A stretch of DNA of 29,541 bases, from the NCBI GenBank assembly GCA_003427395.1, contig BFEA01000056.1, forward strand, positions 861,946 through 891,486. The letters are read 5' to 3'. The notes beneath the pieces are model-generated. The model saw only the letters and a program-made list of their open reading frames with translations. It made no database searches and was not told the origin of the DNA. Source of the stretch: Chara braunii. Its lineage: Eukaryota; Streptophyta; Charophyceae; Charales; Characeae. Every line of letters starts with the position of its first letter. Positions within the stretch are counted from its first letter, which is position 1. Shown one piece after another: positions 19,486 to 29,077 of this stretch. Position numbers and translations under genes: made by a program.

Positions 19486-20797
19486 CTAAAAAATGAACGG
19501 TCGGAATTGGCCTTGTCACCTCCATGGCATGGGGTTGAAGACTGACAACCTTCCTATTGAGGCAGTAGCCTTTCTGGATCTCCTCTTCGAATTTTGCAAG
19601 TGCTGCCGTGTCTACCCCAACCTTGTGATACCTAATGGCCTTGACTAGTTGCAACAAATCTGGGATTTCAAGGACTACTTCGGCCGTTTCCTTCCGGCCT
19701 TCCTTCGGCTTGGGCAGACTGGACCCGAGCTCAACTTCGGACTCCTTTTTTGCGACCATAACCCCTAGGGTCTCGTCTTCCTGTCTCCTTTTCTTCAGAG
19801 GCAGGCCCATTTTAATCCATTCTTTCTTGCTGAAGGCCTCCTCGATCATGATTTCTACTCTTTCCCTCATACCTTCCAATCATGCAAATGCCCCTTTTCG
19901 CGCACTTTCTTCAAACGTGGGTGACCAGGTGGCCAATTTGCCCTTTGGAGGATCCCCTCCAGTTCCGAGGATTCGGACGAGTTCTCCGCGGCCAGTCACT
20001 GGGTCCTCTATGTCTATCATGTATGAGCCGTCATGCAGGTGCATGCCAATCATTTCTACGTTGGCGCACCATGGTCTCCCAAGGATTATGTCATGGTTAA
20101 TTTCTTCCATGACGGTCATCCGTTGGAAAGACTAGATGGACTCTCGGATTCCTGCCCTGACCGCGCATTTGGTGACATACCCAGTGAAGGGAATTTCTCC
20201 GCCGGCTCCCCTGATACTCCCTGCTACTTCCTTGTTTACTGTGCACCCTGTGATAGTTGCGAAGTCCCGTCGTATGAGGGTGATTTCTGCTCCGCCGTCC
20301 ACTAGTGCATCGGTGTGATGAGTTCCGATCTGGACTTTAAGTTTTCCCACAGGCAACACGTGAAAGCTAAGTTTAGTGTTGGGTGGTGCTCTCATGACCT
20401 CGCCCCCTTCTCGGTCCGGCAGGCTCAGACGGATATCAACAAAAACTTTTTCCAGATCTTCCAGTCTTTCAGGAACGCTTTGGAGGTTAGAGACTTCTTG
20501 CGACGTCTCGGCCTCCTCGGCTTCCTGTTCCTGAGGTTCCGGAGCCTCGTCTACTTTTACGCGTCTGCGAGATAGCAAGTGCCTGAGCCCCTTAAGCAGT
20601 CTCGGGCTTGCCTGCAACATAGTTTGGAAAGACACCGACACCATGGTGCCTAGGAGCTCGCTCAAGGAGCTATCAACTTCTGCTCCGGCCAGGATCGGGA
20701 TTTGGTATCTGATTTTCTTCTTTGTTGTCGTGACCTTATCTACGGTTCTTCTTCTTTCTTTTCCGCACCACCCCGTCGGGTAGTGATATTTACCCTA
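19442..20797 (-). pseudogene. pol: aspartic protease and linker region
   Basis: Follows gag in the same frame after one TAG (20795-20797). A linker includes KIRYQIPILAGAEVD and a charged segment (EPQEQEAEEAE). The protease core has LSFHVLPVGKLKVQIG and ALVDGGAEITLI, followed by a later ILGRPW motif (after a TAG at 20132), matching the retropepsin order. The catalytic triplet is Asp-Gly-Gly (20291-20299) rather than the usual Asp-Ser/Thr-Gly. Downstream is a long charged linker (to 19442) with a TGA at about 19880. Retropepsin would cleave the Gag-Pol polyprotein. The glycine variant may be natural to the lineage or a loss; the flanking stops show that this copy is dead. Confidence 0.75.
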
Positions 20798-22303
20798 TCC
20801 TCTCCTGGGGAAACCCCGATTTGCTACCGCTGCCGAGACCACGGCTTCTTGGGGCGGGAGGGCGGGTCTGGACACCTGTGCCTGCATTACTAATAGTGCG
20901 TTTTCCACTCTTTCTATCTTATTGTCAACTTCATATACCTTCTTGTGCAAGCTTTCTATGCCCTTCTTGACCTTATCTCCCGTCCTTGCCATCAGGTCTA
21001 TGACTTCCCCTTCCTTAAGCAGGGCTAGTGTTTCGGTCACCACTGTCTTTTCCGCAAGGTCTGTTACAGTGCTGAAATCCACATCCCTCGTGTATTCGAA
21101 CTTGCTGGTCTGCTGGTATGCTGACAGAATCTTGTCCTTATCAAACTCGGAGAACTGCCTGAGGAAGTACTTACTCATTATGCGGTCCGTTACCCCGGGG
21201 ATTCGCAGAGCCACTAGCGTAAATGCTCTCAGAAAATTGTTGTTAGTCGCATAGTTTTTCCTTTGAACTGCTGCTAATTCAGCTTCTGTTGCCATTTTCT
21301 CTGCCTTCAGGTACTTTCTCATCATCTCATTCCGTGTCTCTTTCCAAGATCCGCTAGCGGCGACGATAGCCATGATATCCCTTCCTAGGCTCAGCGACAC
21401 GTGCTGCCCCAAGTGATCCATCTTTTCCTCTTCCGTCCATTTTAGTAGGGCTGCCAGGTTCTCATAATCTATCAGAAACTCCGTAATATTTGCCCCATCA
21501 AACGTGAGTTTCTTCTTCGCGTCTGCGAGATACCCCTGATTTTTATTTAGTGCCCGGGTGAGGGTGGTGACTATCCTCTTGAGGTCATCTTCGGAGCTAC
21601 CCCCTTCTCCTGCTGCACTAGTCCCTTCCCCTCCCTTGCTTTCCCTCTGCTTCTCCCTGGTTTTCGGCGTTCCTTCTGGGTCGAACCAACCTAGCACCCT
21701 TTCCCTAAGGCTCCAGAGTCCATCGCTTGCCCCTGTTACTTTCGGCGTGGCGGGCAATCGGCTAGCGCCGCTGTCGATGGCAGGTAGAGTCATAGCGTTT
21801 TCCGTCCCTTCCGCCGGGGGGTCGTCCTTGTTCTTCCCCATCTTGTTAGGCGTTCCCCTATGACTATTATCCTTCCCTTCATACCTGGCCTCGTCCTGAC
21901 CGGTCCCGCGTCCCTCTCGTGACCCTGTACCCTGTGGATCCTCTCCATCCCCGGCCATCATCTGCTCAATAAGTCTTGCCTTAAATTCTGCAGTCTGCCT
22001 TTCTATCTCTGCCAGCTTGCGGCGGGTATCCAAGACTTTCGTTTTCTTAGGGGTGACTCCTGCTGCGTTCCGAGGGCTCGTTTTCGTATCGTTTCCCCCT
22101 TCCCTGTTTTTCTGAGGTCTTCTTTTGCTACCCCCAGCTTTCCCGGAACTTTCTCCTGTTGAAAGGTCCTTCCCATTTTCTCGGGTCCCTTTCGGTTTGG
22201 CTAACTCTCGATCCTTCACAGATCCCTCGTTTCGTTCCTCGTCCCCATTCGTACCCTGGCTCCCCCTGCTCTGCCGGTCATCGCTCTCTTCTCCTGTCGC
22301 CAT
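20795..22303 (-). CDS. gag structural protein of the LTR element
   Basis: A 502-codon uninterrupted ORF from ATG 22303 to TAG 20795, the only intact full-length gene of the element. Residues 1-240 are very hydrophilic (Gly/Glu/Lys/Arg/Ser), with a short coiled-coil-like segment at about 90-115. Residues ~245-420 form a helical capsid-like domain with FDGANITEFLIDYENLAALL, MDHLGQHVSLSLG and WKETRNEMMRKYL, matching the retrotransposon-gag pattern. Residues ~445-485 look like a second coiled coil (GIESLHKKVYEVDNKIERVE). I see no CCHC zinc knuckle. The protein would assemble the cytoplasmic particle around element RNA. It is preceded by a 458-bp spacer and followed in frame by pol. Confidence 0.8.
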   Translation of the reverse strand: MATGEESDDRQSRGSQGTNGDEERNEGSVKDRELAKPKGTRENGKDLSTGESSGKAGGSKRRPQKNREGGNDTKTSPRNAAGVTPKKTKVLDTRRKLAEIERQTAEFKARLIEQMMAGDGEDPQGTGSREGRGTGQDEARYEGKDNSHRGTPNKMGKNKDDPPAEGTENAMTLPAIDSGASRLPATPKVTGASDGLWSLRERVLGWFDPEGTPKTREKQRESKGGEGTSAAGEGGSSEDDLKRIVTTLTRALNKNQGYLADAKKKLTFDGANITEFLIDYENLAALLKWTEEEKMDHLGQHVSLSLGRDIMAIVAASGSWKETRNEMMRKYLKAEKMATEAELAAVQRKNYATNNNFLRAFTLVALRIPGVTDRIMSKYFLRQFSEFDKDKILSAYQQTSKFEYTRDVDFSTVTDLAEKTVVTETLALLKEGEVIDLMARTGDKVKKGIESLHKKVYEVDNKIERVENALLVMQAQVSRPALPPQEAVVSAAVANRGFPRRG

Positions 22304-22761
22304 TCCTTTTACCTAGCCTGCACATGAATTTTTTTTTTTTGCGAGAGTGGCTGGTTGTTCATAACTGCCCTAGTCCCGACCCTAAAATCCACTTATTCCC
22401 GTGTTTTTTGCGTCTTATATTAGTCGGTACGACTTCCCTTAACTTTTATTTCCCAGGGCGTCCTTCGGGTTTTCTTCCGCCAGGGAACTTGCCACAGTTG
22501 TTTGGCATTTTGTTACTGCCGTGCTTTGGCCCTTAGGGCGATGCCTGGGCCTACCGGCTTCCTTATCGAGGATGGCCCTTTTGGCTTTTCCGACATCCCG
22601 GTGCCCCAGGGTTCCCGGTGCGGATGGTTTTCCTGGTTCCCCTTCCTGCTGCATCGCCAGGTTGGTCGGAACTCCAACCACCGTCCTCTCTATTCACTGA
22701 TGGCTGCCTGCTTATCTTAATACCCGCCCTCTATTTCCCCATCGTCCCCTAACGTGTTTTC
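22304..22761. other. Non-coding spacer between ORF D and gag
   Basis: Holds a T-run at 22329-22340 (A-run in element sense) 25 bases upstream of the gag ATG, and a TCTCGC motif beside it. A short 80-codon minus-strand open frame at 22439-22681 shows no similarity to A-D. The A-rich stretch may be leader sequence for gag translation; that is only a guess. Confidence 0.4.
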
Positions 22762-23570
22762 TCATGCTGGTCCTTCAGGCCTGCCTTGCTCGTCTGGTTC
22801 CTCGAACAGGTCAGCCACTCCCGCAAGATAGTTTTCTCCCATTTCTATTTCCCTGTCAATTATCGGTTCGAATTCCTCAAATGCTAAGCGGGGCAATTCA
22901 AATATCAGGATTTCGATGAGGTCAAGCAACTCCCAAGACTGGTTTCCCCAGAACGGTCCATGCTTGACCGACACGTCGTGAAACATTCCCGTTGTTTGTG
23001 GTCGGAAGTGGTGGATCCAGACCAAGGTCTAATCCACCAGATCCTAGCCTTCTTGAGGTTGTTGAATACCGAGTCCACCATGAAGCGAGGTACTCGACAC
23101 CTTAACCCAGTCATTGGGGCCTTAAACTCTCGCTAGCCTCCGACCTCCACCCGGGTTCTCAATCCCACGTTTCTTCTCCCCCGCACTTTCTGACCCACCT
23201 TGTTCAACATCCTAGTGGCCCTCTGGAATATTGGTAGCAACTCGTGGCCTAGTGCCAATTCCATTCCTAACATGTACCATCCAATCTTTGGCAGGTATAC
23301 GGTCCCCATTACCTTAAGGTCGGTGTACAGATCGTCTCCCGGTCCCCTGTCGATCCTCATACCGTCCCACAAACATTCCACCATCATGAACGCCTGACCC
23401 CTTCCCAAGGTCACGGCCCTCCATTCGGTATCCAGTCCTTGGATCACGTAACTTGCTGGGAGCAATACCTCCCATCCGCCTCCATTTTTCGTAGGTGGCC
23501 ACGGGTGCACGGACCGTCGCAACATCCGGGCGCGTCCCATCGCCATTTTTGACTTAGTGGTTCCCTGCAC
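22762..23570 (-). pseudogene. Extra ORF D (fourth copy of novel tandem family)
   Basis: The copy nearest gag. Reading starts at 23570 or at a methionine at 23540 (MGRARMLRR, similar to the MAR starts of A and C). It runs to a TAG at 23133, continues in the same frame through LRCRVPRFMVDSVFNNL (compare MRCVLPPFSVDAVFGT in A), shifts frame near 23030, and ends at 22762. Shared landmarks: GTVYLPKIGW, ELALGHELLPIFQRA, GPFWGNQSWELLDLIEIL, and the C-terminal DREIEMGENYLAGVADLFEE, close to the end of C (RREISQGMVYVDDLYRLYE). The reconstructed layout is ~265 residues. No known domain, signal peptide or transmembrane segment. Inactive in this copy. Confidence 0.6.
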
Positions 23571-23684
23571 AGTTTAAACAGCCAGCGGATTTACTTGTTT
23601 CATTTTCGTCTTCGACTCCCGCTCGAACACTCCCCGGTCTCTAGCTTGAACCTTTTTTTCCTTCCTTTTCCTTAGCCCTTCTTC

Positions 23685-24458
23685 TTACTGGTCCGTCCCT
23701 ACTTCCATTGGCTCATACAAACGGTACAGATCATCCACGTACACCATCCCTTGACTTATTTCCCGTCGGACGACACCCCACAGGACTTCGCTGCTAACGA
23801 CCGGAGCCCTTGGCCTGGGACAAAACACCGCGAGCAGGACGCGTAACAACTCATACCTCCGCTCCCCGCTAAACGGCCCCATTTCTAAGAAGGCGCGATA
23901 GTATTCTCGATGTACCATCGCATCTTCATATGTGAGGTTTGCAAGGTCGGTTACCGCTTGCCTAACAAGTTCCAACCCGCCCAATCTCTCCAACAGGAAG
24001 GGTGGCAGCCTCATTCGAATGTTTTCATTAGGCAGCTCAAAACTCCCGACCATAGTTACCCTAAGGTTTGTTGTTACGTCATCAACCTCTGGATCTGCGA
24101 ACTCAAGCCCTGACTGCCACACTAGCTGTCATGCCCCTTCAAACATTTCTAGCGCATCTTCCCCTGACGCCAACAGGACTCCAAACTCCCGCCACCCATC
24201 CTCAGACATATACAATCGTCCTTCCGCCCGCACATGCCCCCGCGGGTCCGTGTTCCACTCCCCGTTCTCATCCGCTCGCCATTCAACCCTCGTTACTAAG
24301 TAAACCAAGTTTTTCATGAATTCAACCCCAACCCAATCTACCACCAAGTGTCGTCCCTCACTCGCTGCTGGCAGACTAACCTCGACTCCTCCCGGTACCT
24401 CGCTAGGCGGCTCAATGCTCAGAGGGCGGTCCTCAAGAAACGTCCTTCTTCGCGCCAT
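23685..24458 (-). pseudogene. Extra ORF C (third copy of novel tandem family)
   Basis: Starts MARRRTF at 24458 and ends at 23685 in one frame, ~257 residues, with a single TGA at 24129. The TGA aligns approximately with an arginine in copy A, fitting CGA to TGA. Landmarks in order: GRLYMSEDGWREFGVLLASG (about residues 80-100), MRLPPFLLERLGGLELV, AFLEMGPFSGERRYELLRVL and RREISQGMVYVDDLYRLYEP at the C-terminus. This is the best-preserved full-length copy. It lies 124 bp downstream of B and 114 bp upstream of D. Slightly acidic, soluble-looking, with alternating beta-like and helical patterns. I recognise no family and assign no function. Confidence 0.65.
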
Positions 24459-24582
24459 CTGCGCTCTTTTTCTTGGTCTTCTCTTTCGCAGTTCACACCG
24501 AAACCTACACCGGCCAAACGCCCCATCCCCTTATCTTAGCAATTCTCTTGTACTTGCCCGGTCCCGCGGCCTTACCGCTCTT

Positions 24583-25343
24583 TTAGTCGAACCACAGTAC
24601 CTCAAACAGTTTGAACACATCATCCATATAGCATGGCGTCACCTCTGTTTCCCGGCGCATTATGGCGTCCCTAATTTCCAGGGCTACTTCCAGCCGGTCA
24701 TCTCTTTCAATGTTCAAAATAATGAGGACCTCTCGGGCTCTGTCGCCATGGAACGGTCCAAATTTTTGAGACGTTCTATAAAATTATTCTGTCATCCATG
24801 CGTTGTCTATGTGCACTCGTTTCATAGTGCTGACCACTTCCGCCACGTGGTCCAAGCTCCAAACCAGTCTGCCACAAAGTCTGGCATCCAGGTCTTGGTC
24901 CGGGCGCAAGGCGGGTTAAATTCCTTCCATCCCCCCATCACGACCCTACTACTGACCTCATCCCACCCCTTGTTGGCGAACCTTTCACCCGCCTCTCGTG
25001 TCCTTGTCTCGGCACCCTCCAAAACCCACATCGGGTCCTGCCCTGCCGCAAGCGTGGTGCAGAACAGGTGTCACCCTTGTTCCGACAAGACGACCGTCCC
25101 CATGGACTCCACTTTCCCTTCCGCAATATCGTCCCAACCTTCCTCTTTCCTCAACGGGTTCCAGACACGTTCTATCCACAAGTATGATAGTTCCGGCACG
25201 ATCTCGTACCCCCGCCAATCACATGTGGTCCCCTTCCATTCATCACTCATTGGTACCGACATCTCTAGTCCCCTTCCGACTCGTTTTGGTTCCCATGTGC
25301 AGTCCCATAACCGGAATTCCCAGGTCATCGCTCCTACCTGCAC
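24583..25343 (-). pseudogene. Extra ORF B (second copy of novel tandem family)
   Basis: ATG at 25343, only 42 bp after the end of A. It reads to a TGA at 25071 (LSEQG then stop), which aligns with the Trp of SEDGW in C and IGW in D, so TGG became TGA. The same frame continues to 24822. After one or more frameshifts, the C-terminal part reads KFGPFHGDRAREVLIILN...DAIMRRETEVTPCYMDDVFKLFEVLWFD, ending at 24583. The GPF-G motif and the DD-hydrophobic end match C and D. Copy B is the most damaged. A 343-codon plus-strand open frame overlaps B and C but is antisense and compositionally odd (Ser/Pro/His). Confidence 0.55.
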
Positions 25344-25385
25344 ATAGCCGACAGCCCATTCCCGGGTAAGTCCCCACCCCCATTC

Positions 25386-26204
25386 TCAGAAGTCCCAGTC
25401 CTCTATCTCGTTCCCGTCCTCATCCTCACTATCACTGAAATCCTCCTCCCCTTCTGAGAACAGTTCCTTTAGTCCCTTTAAGAAAGTTTCTCCCACTGCC
25501 ACATTCCGATAGACTATCTGTCAGTGCACCGGGCTAGAGACGAAGATTTCATCCGCGCTAAGGAGGTTTAGCACCTCGGCTAGTTCCTCTGCCCAGTTCC
25601 CTTCGAACGGTCCCACTTCCACCGACAGCCTAAAGAAATCCTGCCGAGCACACTGATACAGCCTCAAGCACGTCATCGACCGACATATCCGCTCCAGTCT
25701 ATCCTTGGTCCCGAAGACTGCATCCACCGAGAACGGAGGCAGCACACACCTCATCGTCCTGAGGGGCCGCCTCATATCCCCCCTGTCCCCGAGTTCCACT
25801 CGCACATCTATCTTGTCCATTTCCATTTCCGCCCGCTGACATACTGCCCATACCACCTCCCGCTCTGCTTGTCTAAACAGCTCTGTCGGTGTTGTGCCCA
25901 ATACCAACCCTATTACCACTTCATTTTCCAGATCCTGGGATAGGTAGACCCACCCCCGGGCTTCCACTGTCCCCCGGAACTCTAGGTCCATCAAACTCGG
26001 TGAGAGTCTCGTCAAGCTGACCTTAGTCCAAATCGTCTCTATCCAGAGGAACGTGTCCTTTTCATCCAGCATCACGGTTTCATAGGCTGGTTCCAAGTTC
26101 GTCCATGTCCCTTCCTCTGGGAGAACAACAGATACCCCTTCCCTTACGTCTATTGGTATTTTCGGACCACTAGAATAGACAGGGGGTGACAACCATCGCG
26201 CCAT
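25386..26204 (-). pseudogene. Extra ORF A (first copy of novel tandem family)
   Basis: ATG at 26204 (MARWLSPP). Open for 227 codons to a TGA at 25521, then 45 more codons in the same frame to 25386, ending in an acidic tail (about 20 Asp/Glu/Ser, finishing EDWDF). Landmarks: ARGWVYLSQD, ELFRQAEREVVWAV, RTMRCVLPPFSVDAVFGTKD and FFRLSVEVGPFEGNWAEELAEVLNLL. It is the first coding sequence after the ~1.7 kb leader of the LTR element. The short form may still be translated. No signal peptide, membrane segment, zinc motif or protease motif. Function unknown. The order leader-A-B-C-D-gag suggests accessory or structural element proteins expressed before gag. Confidence 0.65.
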
Positions 26205-27924
26205 CTTGTTTGTCGGCTCCCGTCCTGTTTTTCACAAGAGAGCACCACATGGCCCTTCTTGATCAGATTGTCGTCTTTCCTAGATGGGGGTTGATTTCAG
26301 ACCCCCCCTCATCCGGGTCTCTCTAACCCTTCCTACCCATTTCCCAGAGATCGCTACCCAACCGTTCCCTCCATCGATCCCCAGCAACCGGTGTTCCTTT
26401 CTCTTGGTTTTCTTTTCCTTCCGACTCCTATTCATCCTCAACCTCATGTTCGCTCACTTGTGCAAACTTAGGCGGGGGCGAGAATAGACTAGAAGCTCAG
26501 TTCCCGTCCCAACACACATCAGACAAACTTTACAGAGGAAGGCACAAAAGGAAAACTCAAGCAAACGTCGCACATAGGTCGGTCATCTCCTCACCGGCCT
26601 TTTTCCCAAAGCGGTCTCTCCACTGTTACTATCGGCAGAGTTTTATCCCGTACCTCACGCACAACTCAACCGTCGTGAGCGCGGTACCCAGACTCCGGCA
26701 AGGCGTTAGCCCTTTCCTTGTACCCAGAATACCCCATCCCGACTTGCCGCTTGCGTACCCACAGTTAATCTCGGGAATCATCTTACACATCTCGGTAGGC
26801 CGTTAGAGCCAATCGTCCAGGCATTCACTTCCACTGGTCCGATAAGGAACAACCTTTCCCAAACCATGCTACAAGAAGCTACTAATCGTCCACGAGGCTC
26901 CGTCTGTGCCCGCATGTAGTGGTACTCCCTCCGCCAGCCAACAGGCTAAGCCCCGCCTGAGGAGATTTCACACCCCGCCCGGCAGATCATCGAGTCAAGG
27001 CTCATCACCGCACAGACGAGAATGCCACTAATCAACCGACGTGACAAACTCCCGTCCGACAGCTCGGTGGCCTGACCTCCACACACGAACCCACGACAGT
27101 CTACAAAAGGGAGCGACGTTTGGCCACCCGCACCGGCCGGTGCAGACCCTTCCTTTCCTTCCAAATGGCAGGACGCTCGAAATCCCAAACATGCAATCAC
27201 AAGTCCCAAGTGGGACACACATAATACAAGTGTCTTTCCCATGGTGCACCCAGCGCTTCCTACCCATCACTCACAGGTTTTATCTCAGGACAATGCGTGT
27301 CACCCACCCTTAACTTCCATACATAGTGCCTGGTTCCTTTTCGTGAGCGTCTTCAAAGGTGAGCTAGTTTTTCTTGGAGTCTAACAACTCCCTTCATTCC
27401 ACTTGTCTTTGGTTGTTTGTCTGTTCATAGGGCAGGATTGTTCCTTCTCGATTACCCTTTGTGTTCATATGGGGTTCCTTCAAACATTTTAAGTGTGATG
27501 CACGGAGCCCGTTGGGCTCCGAAGAAGGAGAAGAGAGGCACCCGTGTCGGTCGGATCACTCCGCCGTGGGATTTTTATCGGAACCCGGACTAGCCCGGAA
27601 TTCCAACCGCCTGCCAGGTAAACGGAGCCCTTCTTTCAAACAAAGAGGAAGGGTCGACCCGCGGCTTGCCAAAAGCTTCCCCGGCCTGACGAACATCAGC
27701 CCGGGAGAAGGAGGACTAGAGTCACCTCCGAAGGAGATGGCTGATCAAGGTGGAACATGCATGTTCTTCCTCCAGGCCTGGCCTTGCCATGCGTCCAGCC
27801 ACCCTCAAATCTGTTTCACTCAAAGGGATAGAGCATACACAAGTCCTTATTCCCTATCTTCAGTTATGTTTGCGGTCACGCGTCAGGCGCCCCCCTCAAG
27901 ATCGCATAGGTCAATTTAACCCAA
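26205..27924 (-). other. Leader of the LTR element, non-coding, with palindromes
   Basis: About 1.7 kb between the primer-binding site and ORF A without a supported ORF. It contains the hairpin at 27503-27521, an imperfect palindrome at 27585-27598 and a perfect 14-bp palindrome at 27753-27766, all within ~450 bases of the primer-binding site. That is where packaging and dimerisation signals of retroelements normally lie. Confidence 0.5.
27503..27521. other. 8-bp stem, 3-base loop hairpin in the leader
   Basis: CGGAGCCC, GTT, GGGCTCCG: a perfect GC-rich inverted repeat able to form a stable RNA hairpin on either strand. A second CGGAGCCC occurs shortly after, at about 27624. Confidence 0.7.
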
Positions 27925-27942
27925 TACCCGGCACCTCCACCA
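27925..27942 (-). other. Putative primer-binding site, tRNA 3'-end complement
   Basis: The plus strand reads TACCCGGCACCTCCACCA, four bases (TTCT) before the LTR start. In element sense this is TGGTGGAGGTGCCGGGTA just inside the 5' LTR, the standard place for a primer-binding site. The plus strand resembles a tRNA 3' end: T-stem CCCGG, acceptor CACCTCC, discriminator A, CCA. The matching tRNA would begin GGAGGTG; I cannot name it, and it is not initiator tRNA-Met. Confidence 0.6.
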
Positions 27943-28259
27943 TTCTTGTAGGGGCCTTACCCTGAAGGACTTTCGAGCCTGGGTCGACCCCGCTGCAGGT
28001 CCCATTTGGCTCGACTCGCCCACACTCGTGCTCTGGGCGCGGGCCGTTCGTCCGAGGGGCATCCCCACCTAGTGCTTTGAGATGGATGGGGATGGGCCTT
28101 TTGCGAGAGGGCTTTACATTGGGGGATGTAGCTCCGCGCTCGATGGTAGCTCTTTGATCACTCGCGGCATTTTCTCGATTCGATTTGAGTCTGACCAGGC
28201 AATTGCTCCTTCCAATACGTAGGCAGTCCAGGGAATTCATTGAGAGTTTCGTCTTCTTA

Positions 28260-28298
28260 CTGCGCGCAGGCCAAGCGTCATCCATTGGGCCACGCACC
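28260..28298 (-). promoter_or_regulatory. tRNA-Arg-like 5' segment (pol III box A) in the 5' LTR
   Basis: Counterpart of 16121-16159. The minus strand reads GGTGCGTGGCCCAATGGATG then ACGC. It differs from the left copy at two bases, and the box A pattern (TGGCCCAATGG) is kept. Isolated box A with no clear box B, so pol III activity is speculative. Confidence 0.4.
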
Positions 28299-29074
28299 TT
28301 TTCACTAAGTCTAGTGGCTCAAGGCAACCCCGACGGCATCCTTGGGGTGAGGCGGCGTCGCCCGGACCCCTAACCGCTATATTTTTTTTTTTTTGCTTGA
28401 GCTACTACCGTTGCGCTCGCCTACCCAAGACCGCCCTTAGACCTTCAGGGCTCTACATTGCATTCAAGAGAGCTATTGCAATCACTCATCACACAATGTC
28501 ACATCCCATGATCCATCATGTATTCAAGCCCTCAATCCTCAAATTCCTCTCACACCCAGGTCCACGCAAGTCCAAGCCCTTCCTTAGTCGGTTTCCCGGT
28601 GGGTCCAGTCCCGCTCAACCCCCATCCAAGCTACTCACCTGCACAACACCACACGAACCACGGATTAATTACAATCCCCGTTGGGGTCAACACATCGCCC
28701 CTTCCCACAAGCCTAGGTTGCCCTTTCCCTTACGGCCCCATTACGTGTTCCCTTTTCCTTTCCCACAGGCAAGTCATGTAAACACCCTAGTCAGGCAGTC
28801 GGGGAAGATGATTGAGTCAAACTGACCTTGTCACAAAACAACACTCCTTTCTGCTTTCACAATTATTATCAACAGCCTGATATCCTTTCCTTCCTGGTGG
28901 CACAAGGGGCCGGCAGCCCTTCCCTTGCCCTCGCTTTCCACAAGTGAGGACCAAGTTCCTTCCCGTTCGTCCCCTGGCAATGTAACAGGTAAGGGGTTAA
29001 GGTTAGTCATGTGCCATAAAAGAGGACGAGGGAGGGGAGAGTCGAGGGTCAAAGGGTCGAAGAGGTGGGAGAAA

Positions 29075-29077
<3 letters not shown>

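Noticed and set aside
20821-20890. Plus-strand CYRCRDHGF...HLCLH resembling a zinc knuckle
   Set aside because: On the strand opposite gag and pol, in a short open frame; coincidental.
24316-25347. 343-codon plus-strand open frame
   Set aside because: It runs antisense across copies B and C and their spacer, is Ser/Pro/His-biased and has no family motif, whereas the minus strand shows shared landmarks among four copies.
28397-28825. 142-codon plus-strand open frame in the right LTR, also partly open at 16257-16686
   Set aside because: Conserved only because the LTRs are recent duplicates; it is antisense to the element and frameshifted in the left copy. No domain.
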